Shown here in pieces: positions 6,939-15,501 of a stretch of 23,784 nucleotides of DNA (positions are counted from its first letter, which is position 1; every line of letters starts with the position of its first letter). The DNA comes from DAMCAP01 sp964370205. Its GTDB lineage: Bacteria; Bacillota; Clostridia; Oscillospirales; Ruminococcaceae. The stretch is from NCBI GenBank assembly GCA_964370205.1, contig CAYJIK010000027.1:1-23784 (forward strand), read 5' to 3'. The notes under the pieces are model-generated. The model saw only the letters and a list, made by a program, of their open reading frames with translations. It was not told where the DNA came from and searched no databases. The translations under genes and the position numbers were made by a program.

Positions 6939-7050
6939 AACCCAAACGTACATCTCCGCCGGCCGGGCGGCGGAGCTTACCGCTTGCGAACTACCCTCAC
7001 AGCCCTAGCCACCCACCATCACGCAAGCGCACAGCCTCCACTCGCCCTAG
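6939..7050 (+). repeat. GC-rich structured repeat R2, copy 1
   Basis: It starts aacccaaacgt and ends ccactcgccctag. It contains the GC-rich hairpin 6954-6975 (8-bp stem) and a second stem cgcttgcg (6981-6988) with cgcaagcg (7022-7029) around a loop of 33. Copy 2 at 10713-10822 keeps both stems and both ends while the large loop has diverged. It lies between padR (minus) and the lipoprotein gene (plus). Confidence 0.9.
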
Positions 7051-7170
7051 CTTATCCACGCTACGCTCTCCACCCCAGCAAATTTTCCCACCCACCGCAT
7101 ATTCATAAAAAAACCTGTACAAAATAGTGGTAACAATATATGCTTTTGCACAGAATGGAGTAGTAACACT

Positions 7171-7821
7171 ATGTTTAAAACACGGTTAATCAGCTTGATC
7201 CTTTTAGCGATTGTTTTAGTGACCATGTGGGGTTGTGTGCCGATGGGCAGTTCCTCCTCCACTCCGTCCACCGATGACCCCGAGAGCCTGTCCCAGCCGA
7301 CCCACCCTGTGGTACTGCTGTTTAGAGGACTGAAAGAGGCGGACAGTGACACTGTGAGGATGTCAGCGGCGATCCCCTCCGACATTTTCACAGACGAAGT
7401 AAACGAGATACTGGAAAACCCAATAGTCAAGACAGCCGCACGCATGATGTACGACAGCCTAAGTTACAGCGTCACCGAAGTATTGGTGGACGGTAACAAC
7501 GCCGTTGTAACCGTAGCGGTAGAGTATCCCGACTCACAGCCATACATTGAAACGGCTGCCGCTGAATTTGCCCCGATGGTAGTAAACCAGATAGCGGAGG
7601 GGACATTCAACAGAGAAGAATTCGCCAAAAGCCTTCTCGTATCGCTAGCAACACAACTCACCGAAAAGGGCGGCCTGGACGCAGTCAAAGAAACAATAGA
7701 CATCAGCTGCTACCAAACAGACGAAGGCTGGCAGCTATCCTTTGACGATGCGCTGATAAATGTCTGCACCGCTAATCTGCTAAATGCCACTAAGGATGTC
7801 GACCTTAGCTTTTTGATGTAG
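7171..7821 (+). CDS. Putative lipoprotein of unknown function
   Basis: A 216-residue protein. It begins with positive residues (MFKTR) and a hydrophobic stretch to WGC at residue 22, which looks like a lipoprotein signal, although the lipobox MWGC is not a classical LxGC. A Ser/Thr/Pro-rich spacer (about 28-44) follows, as is common after the lipid anchor. The rest, a mixed alpha/beta fold ending in a helix, resembles small secreted clostridial proteins that contain a test-of-substrate-free, DUF4878-like shape, but I cannot name the family with certainty. GGAG lies about 10 bases before the ATG. It appears to be a single-gene unit; two palindromes lie downstream. Confidence 0.75.
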   Translation: MFKTRLISLILLAIVLVTMWGCVPMGSSSSTPSTDDPESLSQPTHPVVLLFRGLKEADSDTVRMSAAIPSDIFTDEVNEILENPIVKTAARMMYDSLSYSVTEVLVDGNNAVVTVAVEYPDSQPYIETAAAEFAPMVVNQIAEGTFNREEFAKSLLVSLATQLTEKGGLDAVKETIDISCYQTDEGWQLSFDDALINVCTANLLNATKDVDLSFLM

Positions 7822-7844
7822 TGACTATCCCAAAAGATAGCTTC

Positions 7845-7870
7845 TAGGGACATGGCAAGCCATGTCCCTA
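7845..7870. repeat. Palindromic hairpin after the lipoprotein gene
   Basis: tagggacatggc (7845-7856) and its exact reverse complement (7859-7870) form a near-continuous palindrome, followed on the plus strand by cttttc. It may serve as a terminator for the lipoprotein gene. A second small hairpin (7876-7880 with 7884-7888) follows at once. Confidence 0.7.
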
Positions 7871-7918
7871 CTTTTCTTGCAAAGCAAGTCCTCTGCTTTA
7901 CGGCAAGGCGGATTGTAG

Positions 7919-7940
7919 GGGCGGTCCTATGTGACCGCCC
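7919..7940. repeat. Palindromic hairpin of the TAGGGGCG type
   Basis: gggcggtc (7919-7926) pairs perfectly with gaccgccc (7933-7940), loop of 6, within gtaggggcggtc. The same gtagggg-cg word stands in the arm of the large fold at 16928-17078 and, inverted, in the hairpin at 22585-22603. Caagg/ccttg (7904-7908, 7945-7949) may form an outer stem. Confidence 0.7.
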
Positions 7941-7978
7941 GACACCTTGTGTTCACCACCTGTTTTCTGAGCTATAAC

Positions 7979-8575
7979 CTATTCCTCTTCCTCTTCCTCC
8001 TCATGGGATAGCACTATAAACTTTGCTTTTCCCACAGTTCTGGGGATTACCTTTTTGCGGACAGGTAATGGGGACGTGTCGCCGGGTGAGGATGTTTCGG
8101 TGGTATGCGGCAATTGGTGTTGGGCGGTAGGCAGTTTGTCAGAGAGGTCGGCTGTGTTAGGACTGTTGGAGTGATGTTCGGTGTAACCACTTTGCAAAAG
8201 CAGCCGGTATAGCCTTTCAAACTCCACCGTCCTCACCACGAGTAGACCATTGTCGCCGTCAAACTTACCATAACTGTATTCCACCTGTATGCCCTCACCG
8301 TCGATAAGAGAGTACACACCGCCGACATTCGCCCTCGTCACCTCCACAGTAACGACGTTAGTGACAGACACTGTCTGGCGTGTACTTCTCACAGCACGTT
8401 CTGCCTTTTCGGGAGCGTCGGTGATAAACCTAAATATGCTATAACTCTTACCCTCACACATTGTAAACAGTGGAATATCTACCTTTAAATCACTGAGTGC
8501 AGTCAGCACTTCTCCCAGCTTTTGCGTGTGACCTTGCAGTAGCACCGATATTTCTTTTTTAAGCATAAATGTCAT
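7979..8575 (-). CDS. Tandem ACT-domain protein with a Ser/Thr/Pro-rich tail ending in poly-Glu
   Basis: A 198-residue protein. Residues about 4-70 (LKKEISVLLQGHTQKLGEVL ...) and 72-135 (VTVEVTRANVGGVYSLIDGE ...) are two ACT-type ligand-binding domains in the arrangement known from short stand-alone ACT proteins of Firmicutes and archaea, which are usually about 140 residues and bind amino acids or related ligands. The third part (about 136-198) is extra: a low-complexity Ser/Thr/Pro stretch, a basic patch (VRKKVIPRTVGKAK) and seven Glu at the end. The start is uncertain: ATG at 8575 or at 8566 (MLKKEIS), neither with a clear ribosome binding site; family members begin like the second. It stands alone between convergent and divergent plus-strand genes, so no partner is visible. 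Confidence 0.85.
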   Translation of the reverse strand: MTFMLKKEISVLLQGHTQKLGEVLTALSDLKVDIPLFTMCEGKSYSIFRFITDAPEKAERAVRSTRQTVSVTNVVTVEVTRANVGGVYSLIDGEGIQVEYSYGKFDGDNGLLVVRTVEFERLYRLLLQSGYTEHHSNSPNTADLSDKLPTAQHQLPHTTETSSPGDTSPLPVRKKVIPRTVGKAKFIVLSHEEEEEEE

Positions 8576-8852
8576 ATATTATTCGTAGCGCATAACACCA
8601 TTAGCTTTTGTAGCACAAGCGCTACTTTCACCACCTTTCAAGCAGTGCTACACCCCTACCTTCAGGCAGAGGTACAGCTACTCCATAATATGCTGACAGG
8701 CACACAGTGAGCACGACTTTTGACCCGATGTTAACACCTGTCGTCCGCTCTTTACACTATATGAGTGCACCTGGCGTTAATATACCCTTTAAATTCGACG
8801 TTTTATCGGGAAAAACACTATAAAAGTTGGGGCAAACTTTACATATTGTTTA

Positions 8853-8881
8853 TTGACATGGTATTTAAAAGAAGATATTAT
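8853..8881 (+). promoter_or_regulatory. Strong sigma-A promoter for the phospho-sugar mutase gene
   Basis: TTGACA (8853-8858), a 17-base spacer, and TATTAT (8876-8881); the -35 is perfect. The start codon follows 32 bases later, with ggag before it. The remainder of the gap 8576-8852 holds no gene; it has only short weak inverted repeats such as gtagcgc (8585-8591) with gcgctac (8619-8625). Confidence 0.9.
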
Positions 8882-8913
8882 AAATTTACACTAACGAATT
8901 GGAGTTTTAGCTT

Positions 8914-10632
8914 ATGGAACATGTAAAAAGCTACAACCTATGGCTGGAAAAGCTAGGCGACAACCCACGCTTTACTGAGGAGTTTCTGCGCCTTCAGCAT
9001 AACAACGATGAGATATACGACAGCTTCTATAAAAGCCTGAACTTCGGCACGGGTGGACTTAGGGGCAAAATGGGTATCGGTACAAACCGCATGAACGTCT
9101 ACACAGTTGGGCAGGCGACTCAAGGACTTGCTAATCACCTTTTGGAGCATAACAAGTCGACAGCGATAAAAGTTGCCATTGCCTACGACAGCAGAAACTA
9201 CTCTGACCTGTTTGCGAGGGTGACTGCTACTGTACTGGCGGCAAACGGCATTACGGTGTACATGTACGATGAGCTGATGCCCACACCAATGCTATCCTTT
9301 GCGGTGCGTCATCACGGCTGTCAAGCCGGGGTAGTTATCACCGCCAGCCACAACCCCAAGGAGTACAACGGCTACAAGGTTTACGGAAGTGACGGAGCAC
9401 AGCTGACCGCTGAAATGAGCGACGGTGTGCTGACCGAGATTACCGCTGTAGACCTGTTTAACGACGTTAAGAACATGTCGCTCCCACGTGCGCTATCAAA
9501 GGGGCTTGTCCACTTGATGGGCGAGGACACTGTGGACGCCTATTTGGATATTTTAGAAAAGAACGCCCCTGAGCCTGATATACTGCGTGAACAGCCGATA
9601 AAAGTGGTGTACACACCCCTTAACGGTAGTGGCAACCGCCCTGTGCGCAGTATACTGCACCGCATGGGCGTCAGCGACCTCACTCCGGTAGCGGAACAGG
9701 AACTGCCAAACGGCGACTTCCCCACCTGCCCCTACCCAAACCCCGAGGACAAAAACGCATTGGAACTCGGACTTAAACTGTCCCAAGAGCTGGGTGCTGA
9801 TTTACTGATAGCCACCGACCCCGATTCGGACAGAACCGCTATCGCGGTTAGGCACAAGAGTGACTACCGCATACTGTCAGGGGATGAAATGGGCGTTATG
9901 TTTCTTGACTACCTGCTCTGTGTTATGACTGAAAAGGGTACACAACCGAAAGACGGTATTTGTGTTAAAACCATCGTCAGCACTCCGATGACGGACAGGG
10001 TTGCAGAGAGTCACGGTGTCAAGTTTATTGATGTCCTGCCCGGTTTTAAAAATATAGGTGAGCAGATAGCATTACTGGAAGAGAAGGACGAAACAGATCG
10101 CTTCATTTTCGGTTTCGAAGAGAGTTACGGCTATCTTGCAGGCTGTTACATCAGGGAAAAGGACGGTGTGCAAGCGGCGCTGTTAGCCGCACAGATGACA
10201 GCCCACCATAAGAAGAAGGGCAAAACCGTCATAGACCGACTGAAAGAGTTACAGGACCTCCACGGCTACTACTACAGCACTGTCAAAACCGAGACCTTTG
10301 AGGGTGCAGAGGGCGCTAAGACAATGGCTGACATTATGCAGGCTATCGGCACAAACCCACCCAAGCATATAGATGACTGCAAAGTGCTGTCCACCGAAAA
10401 CTATATGACAGGCAAACTTATAACCCCCGAAAGCATGGCCGCTCTCCCCTACCCCACCGCCCCGATTATAACCTTCAAGCTGGACGGCGGCCACAGGGTT
10501 ATAATACGACCGTCCGGTACAGAGCCGAAGCTGAAGATGTACTTCACAGCTGTGGCGGACAGTATAGAGAACAGCATGGCGGTAGCGGAAGGACTTGTGC
10601 AGTCATTGAGGGACATCATCTTTAAAGGGTAG
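8914..10632 (+). CDS. pgcA: Phospho-sugar mutase (alpha-phosphoglucomutase/phosphomannomutase)
   Basis: Converts glucose-1-phosphate and glucose-6-phosphate (and possibly the mannose pair), feeding glycogen and cell-envelope sugar synthesis. The 572 residues show the four landmarks of the alpha-D-phosphohexomutase family in order: phosphoserine loop TASHNPKEYNGYK (Ser145), Mg-binding DPDSDR (Asp302, 304, 306), sugar-binding GFEESYGY (Glu402-Ser404) and phosphate-binding RPSGTEPK (532-539). The N-terminal part with FGTGGLRGKMG matches the long PgcA/YhxB type of Bacillus (about 580 residues), so I use that symbol; substrate choice cannot be read from the sequence. Its own promoter lies just upstream and the repeat R2 copy 2 just downstream. 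Confidence 0.94.
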   Translation: MEHVKSYNLWLEKLGDNPRFTEEFLRLQHNNDEIYDSFYKSLNFGTGGLRGKMGIGTNRMNVYTVGQATQGLANHLLEHNKSTAIKVAIAYDSRNYSDLFARVTATVLAANGITVYMYDELMPTPMLSFAVRHHGCQAGVVITASHNPKEYNGYKVYGSDGAQLTAEMSDGVLTEITAVDLFNDVKNMSLPRALSKGLVHLMGEDTVDAYLDILEKNAPEPDILREQPIKVVYTPLNGSGNRPVRSILHRMGVSDLTPVAEQELPNGDFPTCPYPNPEDKNALELGLKLSQELGADLLIATDPDSDRTAIAVRHKSDYRILSGDEMGVMFLDYLLCVMTEKGTQPKDGICVKTIVSTPMTDRVAESHGVKFIDVLPGFKNIGEQIALLEEKDETDRFIFGFEESYGYLAGCYIREKDGVQAALLAAQMTAHHKKKGKTVIDRLKELQDLHGYYYSTVKTETFEGAEGAKTMADIMQAIGTNPPKHIDDCKVLSTENYMTGKLITPESMAALPYPTAPIITFKLDGGHRVIIRPSGTEPKLKMYFTAVADSIENSMAVAEGLVQSLRDIIFKG

Positions 10633-10712
10633 TTGTGAGACGGTAGCGCCGATTAACAAAAACAGCTATCCCACCGCCCACACGCCCGACCCAAACATTA
10701 GAAATCTGACGA

Positions 10713-10822
10713 AACCCAAACGTCACATTCCGCCGGCCGGGCGGCGGAGCTTACCGCTTGCGATTTCCCCTTTCAACCCCCCTACCACCATCACGCAAGC
10801 GCATAGCCTCCACTCACCCTAG
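10713..10822 (+). repeat. GC-rich structured repeat R2, copy 2
   Basis: Same ends and stems as copy 1: GC-rich hairpin 10728-10749 (with one G-T closing pair), then cgcttgcg (10755-10762) with cgcaagcg (10794-10801), then cactcaccctag. The loop between the second stem arms differs from copy 1. It fills most of the gap between the mutase and nitroreductase genes and has no U-run, so it is not a plain terminator. Confidence 0.9.
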
Positions 10823-10869
10823 GCCTGCCAATAACACCAACAACACCCAATAAGAAAGGACTTAAAAAC

Positions 10870-11412
10870 ATGACCTTCACACAGATAATAGAAAACCGCT
10901 ACAGTTGCCGTAAATTCACAGACAAAAAGATAAGCAGAGATATGCTACAGGCGATAGTCGAAGCGGGCAACCTAGCCCCCAGCGGCCACAACAAGCAACC
11001 GTGGGAGTTCACGGTGGTTGACACACCCGAGTCACTGGCTAAACTGGTACCGATGCTACAAAGCCCCGACAGCAAAATAAACTCGTTTGTAAGCGATGTA
11101 CCTGCAATGATTATAATAACCGAGAGAAATGCCGTTGAAAAAGAGAAGGATCTGGACGACACTGTTATCGGCAAGCAGGACTATCAGTCGATGGACATAG
11201 GCATCGCCACCGCATACCTCGACCTTAAAGCGCAAGAACTGGGGATTAGCACCGTAATACTCGGTTGGCTTCACCCCTATGAAATACGTGACGCATTCGG
11301 CATAGACAAGCAAAACAAAGTACGCCTTGTACTGGCGTTAGGCTACCCCGACGAAGGCGCATTCAGAGCAAGACGCCGCCGCCCGATTGAAGAAGTCGTA
11401 CGATTTGTTTAG
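10870..11412 (+). CDS. Nitroreductase-family FMN protein
   Basis: A 180-residue protein of the nitroreductase fold, which uses FMN and NAD(P)H and usually works as a homodimer. ENRYSCRKFTDKKI (residues 8-21) is the N-terminal flavin-binding motif with the R-x-S-x-R pattern; APSGHNKQPWEFTVV (36-50) is the second conserved block; and ISTVILGWLHPYEIRDAFGI followed by ALGYPDEG is the C-terminal flavin contact. Substrate is unknown. aaagga lies 9 bases before the ATG. It precedes secA on the same strand with a 71-base gap. Confidence 0.92.
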   Translation: MTFTQIIENRYSCRKFTDKKISRDMLQAIVEAGNLAPSGHNKQPWEFTVVDTPESLAKLVPMLQSPDSKINSFVSDVPAMIIITERNAVEKEKDLDDTVIGKQDYQSMDIGIATAYLDLKAQELGISTVILGWLHPYEIRDAFGIDKQNKVRLVLALGYPDEGAFRARRRRPIEEVVRFV

Positions 11413-11483
11413 ACACTAACTAACAAAACACATTAACTCACAATAAACCACCCTCTTGCAGGGACAAGAAAGGCATGAAACAC

Positions 11484-14249
11484 ATGGGACTGTTTTCAAA
11501 GTTATTTCCCAGCTACTCGGAACGAGAGCTTAAACGTATCCGCCCGATAGCGGACAAAGTTATGGCGGCGGAGAGTACATACAGCGCTATGAGCGACAGT
11601 GAACTCGCCGGAATGACCGATAAACTAAAAGAGCGCTACAAAAACGGCGAAACGCTCGATGACCTACTGGTGGACGCATTCGCCGTTATCCGTGAAGCGT
11701 CATGGCGTGTAATAGGATTAAAACCGTTCTATGTGCAGATTATCGGTGGTATCGTGCTACATCAGGGACGTATCGCCGAGATGAAGACAGGTGAAGGTAA
11801 GACACTTGTCGCCACCATGCCCAGCTACCTGAACGCCCTCACAGGCGAGGGCGTCCACGTGGTAACAGTCAACGAATACCTCGCCACCTATCAAAGTCAA
11901 TGGATGGGCAAGGTGTTCAAGTTCCTCGGGATGAGTGTAGGGCTTATACTGGCAAATCAACAGCCCCCCGAAAAGATCGCAGCATACCGCTCTGACATCA
12001 CCTACGGTACAAATAACGAAATGGGCTTTGACTACCTGCGTGACAACATGGTGGTATACAAAAATGCGCTGTCACAGCGTGAGCACGTGTTCGCCATAGT
12101 GGACGAAGTGGACTCCATCCTCATTGACGAAGCGAGAACACCGCTTATAATCTCAGGCGCAGGGGACAATATCACCGAGCTTTACGGCAGGGTGGACAGT
12201 TTTGTCCGTAGGCTGAAGCAGTTTACCGTCGTAGAGCTTAACACAAAGCAACAACTGGAGGACGAAGCATCGTCCGACACCGACGAAACCTCCACTGACG
12301 GCTACGACTACATCGTGGACGAAAAAGCCAAGACCGCCACCCTGACCGAACGTGGTATAGAGAAAGCGGAGAAGTTCTTTGCGGTGGAAAATCTGTCCGA
12401 CCCCGAGAATGTGGAAATCGCCCACCGTATAGCGCAGTCGCTCAAGGCGTACGGCACTATGAAGAAGGATGTAAACTACGTGGTCAACGACGGCGAAGTG
12501 GTTATCGTCGACGAATTCACAGGCCGTCTTATGATAGGCAGGCGCTACTCGGACGGTCTACACCAAGCGATAGAAGCGAAGGAAAACGTAAAAGTCCTCC
12601 GTGAGAACAAGACACTAGCCACCATAACGCTCCAAAACTACTTTAGACTATATAAAAAGCTGAGCGGTATGACAGGTACAGCGCTCACCGAGGAGAGCGA
12701 GTTCCGTGAAATATACGGTTTGGACGTTATAAGTATACCAACAAACAAGCCTGTAGTGCGTCAAGACCATGACGACGTCATATACAAGACCGAGGATATA
12801 AAATACCGTGCCGTAGTTGAGCAGGTGGTACAGTGCCACGCTAAAGGTCAGCCCGTGCTTGTCGGTACAGTGTCCATTGAGAAGTCGGAACTGCTAGCAT
12901 CACTGCTAAAACGCAGGGGCATACCGCACGAGGTGCTAAACGCTAAGCAGCATGAAAAGGAAGCGTTTATAGTAGCGCAAGCAGGGCGAAAAGGTGCAGT
13001 AACTATCGCCACAAACATGGCAGGTAGAGGTACTGACATACTCCTTGGCGGCAACCCCGAGTTTATGGCAAAGACACGTCTTGCAAAGGAAGGTCTGACC
13101 GACGAAGAAATCTCCGAGGCAGGCAGTCACCGAGTGACAGACGATGAGGACATACTGGAAAACCGTGCCCGCTTTGACGAGTTGATGACACAGTACAAAG
13201 CCGAGATAGCGACCGAAGCAAACGAAGTGAGGAGCGCAGGCGGACTATATATCATAGGCACAGAGCGCCACGAGTCACGCCGTATAGACAACCAGCTGAG
13301 AGGTCGTGCAGGGCGACAGGGCGACGCAGGGGAAAGCCGTTTCTTCATATCGCTGGAAGACGACCTCATGCGTATATTCGGTGGAGAGCGCATACAACGT
13401 GTCATGGAGATGACAGGCCAGGACGAAGCCGCCATTGAAGCGAAGATGATAACGGGGCTTGTCAAAAACTCGCAGTCGAAGGTGGAGAGCCGTAACTTTG
13501 CCGCCAGAAAGTCACTGCTTGCTTACGATGACGTTATGAATACCCAGCGTGAAGTCATATACGCACAACGCCGCTCCGTCCTAAACGGTGACGACATCAG
13601 CGGTTTTGTAAACAACATGATGCAGGAAGTTGTGGAAGAAAACGTACAGCACTACCTCGCAGATAAAAACGACAAGGACAATTGGGGACTAACAGAGCTC
13701 AGAGAGCACTTCATGGGCTGGCTGACCACAAAAGACGACTACAACTTCACAATAGAACAGCTCGAAAACACCGAGCGCGCCGAGATAATAGCTGAGCTTA
13801 AAGATCGCATAAACAAAAAATACTCCGCCAGAACGGCAGAGTGGGGCGACATGGCAAGGGAAGTGGAGCGTGTTATACTGCTCAGAACAGTTGACTCAAA
13901 GTGGATTGACCACATAGACGCAATGAGCGAACTAAAAAGCGGTATCCACCTAAGAGGCTATGCACAACGTGACCCCATACTCGACTACCGCAGTGAGGGT
14001 AGCGACATGTTTGACGAGATGATCTCCTCCATAAAAGAGGACACCGTAAAAACGCTCGTCACAGGAAACATCACCGTGGGACAACGCCGTGAACAGGTCG
14101 CAAAACCCCTCCCAACCGCTCCGACACAACCTACTAAATCAGCCGGAAACGCCGCCAAAAAGGTAGGCAGAAATGACCCCTGCCCCTGCGGTTCAGGCAA
14201 GAAATACAAACGTTGCTGTCTTGACAAGGACCTTGCGGCAGGTGGATAA
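11484..14249 (+). CDS. secA: Preprotein translocase ATPase SecA
   Basis: SecA drives proteins through SecYEG with ATP. The protein has the helicase-like NBD1 with Walker A MKTGEGKT, TYGTNNEMGFDYLRDNM and Walker B VDEVDSILIDEARTP; the pre-protein cross-linking domain; NBD2 with TNMAGRGTDILLGG and GTERHESRRIDNQLRGRAGRQGD, given in parts as RIDNQLRGRAGRQGD; the helical scaffold/wing; and a C-terminal zinc ligand RNDPCPCGSGKKYKRCC. I prefer ATG 11484 (MGLFSKLF, the usual SecA start, 921 residues); ATG 11475 adds MKH but its AAAGG is only one base away. The segment VNEYLATYQSQWMGK varies slightly from the common NDYLAxRDxEWMG. Only one SecA is visible, so it is taken as the essential one. Confidence 0.98.
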   Translation: MGLFSKLFPSYSERELKRIRPIADKVMAAESTYSAMSDSELAGMTDKLKERYKNGETLDDLLVDAFAVIREASWRVIGLKPFYVQIIGGIVLHQGRIAEMKTGEGKTLVATMPSYLNALTGEGVHVVTVNEYLATYQSQWMGKVFKFLGMSVGLILANQQPPEKIAAYRSDITYGTNNEMGFDYLRDNMVVYKNALSQREHVFAIVDEVDSILIDEARTPLIISGAGDNITELYGRVDSFVRRLKQFTVVELNTKQQLEDEASSDTDETSTDGYDYIVDEKAKTATLTERGIEKAEKFFAVENLSDPENVEIAHRIAQSLKAYGTMKKDVNYVVNDGEVVIVDEFTGRLMIGRRYSDGLHQAIEAKENVKVLRENKTLATITLQNYFRLYKKLSGMTGTALTEESEFREIYGLDVISIPTNKPVVRQDHDDVIYKTEDIKYRAVVEQVVQCHAKGQPVLVGTVSIEKSELLASLLKRRGIPHEVLNAKQHEKEAFIVAQAGRKGAVTIATNMAGRGTDILLGGNPEFMAKTRLAKEGLTDEEISEAGSHRVTDDEDILENRARFDELMTQYKAEIATEANEVRSAGGLYIIGTERHESRRIDNQLRGRAGRQGDAGESRFFISLEDDLMRIFGGERIQRVMEMTGQDEAAIEAKMITGLVKNSQSKVESRNFAARKSLLAYDDVMNTQREVIYAQRRSVLNGDDISGFVNNMMQEVVEENVQHYLADKNDKDNWGLTELREHFMGWLTTKDDYNFTIEQLENTERAEIIAELKDRINKKYSARTAEWGDMAREVERVILLRTVDSKWIDHIDAMSELKSGIHLRGYAQRDPILDYRSEGSDMFDEMISSIKEDTVKTLVTGNITVGQRREQVAKPLPTAPTQPTKSAGNAAKKVGRNDPCPCGSGKKYKRCCLDKDLAAGG

Positions 14250-14290
14250 CACCAAATTAAAAATCTTAACAAAAATATAAGGAGGCACAA

Positions 14291-14653
14291 ATGAACATTC
14301 TATCTTCAGTCAATTTCTACCCCTGTAGCAACATCGAGGCTACCACAAAGTTCTACACAGAGGTCATCGGCCTAAAGCTACACAGCGACCAAGGCACCGC
14401 AAGAATTTTTGACACAGGCTACGGCTACTGGGGATTTGTGCAGTATGACGACCGCTCTCCTAACCCGTCGGGGCTGTGCCTGTCGCTAAACTGCAACGGC
14501 ACAGAGGGCGTGGACTTGCAGTATAAGCGCATTATTGACGCAGGTGTCGCAACACTTGGCGAGCCTAAAATGCATGAGAAGTTCCCTGTCTACTCCTTTT
14601 TTATGAACGACCCGGACGGTTACGTCGTGGAATTCCAGTTTATACAGGGATAA
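14291..14653 (+). CDS. VOC-superfamily (glyoxalase/dioxygenase-like) protein
   Basis: A 120-residue single-module VOC protein: the opening strand-helix with NIEATTKFYTEVIGLKLHSD and the closing PVYSFFMNDPDGYVVEFQF, whose Glu is a usual metal ligand in the superfamily. The usual first-strand His is replaced here (SSVNFYPCS), so metal binding is doubtful. Members include resistance proteins and glyoxalases; no function can be set. An exact AGGAGG lies 6 bases before the ATG. It follows secA by 41 bases and precedes the phosphopantetheinyl transferase by 6 bases. Confidence 0.87.
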   Translation: MNILSSVNFYPCSNIEATTKFYTEVIGLKLHSDQGTARIFDTGYGYWGFVQYDDRSPNPSGLCLSLNCNGTEGVDLQYKRIIDAGVATLGEPKMHEKFPVYSFFMNDPDGYVVEFQFIQG

Positions 14654-14659
14654 CACCAT

Positions 14660-15238
14660 ATGCACAGCGTTTACATTGTCAAGTATAAGCCGAGCGACGG
14701 TCTTTTTGAGCGTATGACAGCACTCTCCTCTACTGTAAGGCTGGAAAAGGCGAACAAACTTTCACACACACCGCAGAAACAGGCGGTCAGCCTAATGTCG
14801 GGACTGCTCTTAGACTACGCCGTCCGCAAGCACTACCCACATTCAACACTGTGCTATCAAGACGGCAAGCCCACCCTTGACGAAGGCTTTATCAGTCTAA
14901 GCCACAGCGGTGATATCGCCGCAGTCGCAGTGGGAAACATCCCCATAGGTGTGGACATACAGCACATGTCCCCCATCGCACACAAAAGACTTGCCGAACG
15001 CTACTTTTCCGAAGAGGAACAGCGCTATATGTCAGAGGGAGATGAAATCGAGCGTTTTTACAAACTTTGGACAGCAAGGGAAGCAATTTTCAAAGCCGTA
15101 TCCGTTTCACAAAACATATCCACACCGCTAATGATACAAACATTCATTAAAGACGGAGAACCGACGTTTGACGGTTGTCTTCTTAGCTTTTCTGTGTTGT
15201 ATGATGAATATCTGCTGGCTGTTGCGGAAGTGTTATAA
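14660..15238 (+). CDS. 4'-phosphopantetheinyl transferase (Sfp type)
   Basis: Transfers the phosphopantetheine arm of CoA to a Ser of carrier proteins. The 192-residue protein has the family blocks: SLSHSGDIAAVAV (79-91), PIGVDIQ (95-101, Asp99) and FYKLWTAREAIFKA (133-146, with Trp137, Glu141 and Lys145). In Sfp the position of Gln101 is usually Glu, a second magnesium ligand; the change is notable but occurs in other members. No polyketide or peptide synthetase gene is in view, so the fatty-acid carrier protein or an unlinked pathway may be the target. It probably shares a transcript with secA and the VOC gene and ends before the terminator region 15298-15501. Confidence 0.92.
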   Translation: MHSVYIVKYKPSDGLFERMTALSSTVRLEKANKLSHTPQKQAVSLMSGLLLDYAVRKHYPHSTLCYQDGKPTLDEGFISLSHSGDIAAVAVGNIPIGVDIQHMSPIAHKRLAERYFSEEEQRYMSEGDEIERFYKLWTAREAIFKAVSVSQNISTPLMIQTFIKDGEPTFDGCLLSFSVLYDEYLLAVAEVL

Positions 15239-15297
15239 GGGCTTATGGGTAGTTCTATACAAATGAGATGATATGCGAAAGACCATGATGATTACAA

Positions 15298-15326
15298 AAA
15301 GCAGTAGGACTTAATCCTACTGCTTT
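15298..15326. terminator. Terminator-like hairpin after the transferase gene
   Basis: A 12-bp perfect stem (15298-15309 with 15315-15326, loop cttaa) with A-run on its left and T-run on its right, so it could end transcripts from either side. Its 3' arm overlaps a further perfect 17-bp hairpin (15322-15338 with 15343-15359), so the two cannot fully form together. Confidence 0.7.
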
Positions 15327-15470
15327 CGCTTGTCAAAAGACTTTTTGACAAGCGAAAGCCACACGGTGGGGTTATCTAAATGAGGGATAAACCCTGCCGT
15401 TTGCCCCCGAGCCCCAATTCCTCCGATAGATTAAAAAAATTTTCTTTTTAATGACTTTTTTGACAGTCTC

Positions 15471-15501
15471 AGCCGTAGGACTTTAACCTACGGCTTTTTT
15501 T
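15471..15501 (+). terminator. Intrinsic terminator
   Basis: agccgtagg (15471-15479) pairs with cctacggct (15487-15495), loop of 7, followed by a run of seven T. This is a textbook plus-strand terminator. It resembles the hairpin at 15298-15326 (agcagtagga ... tcctactgct). The stretch between them contains two more stem-loops and a repeat of gactttttgaca. The 516-base gap 15239-15754 otherwise shows nothing; the ATPase ribosome binding site is at its end. Confidence 0.9.
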
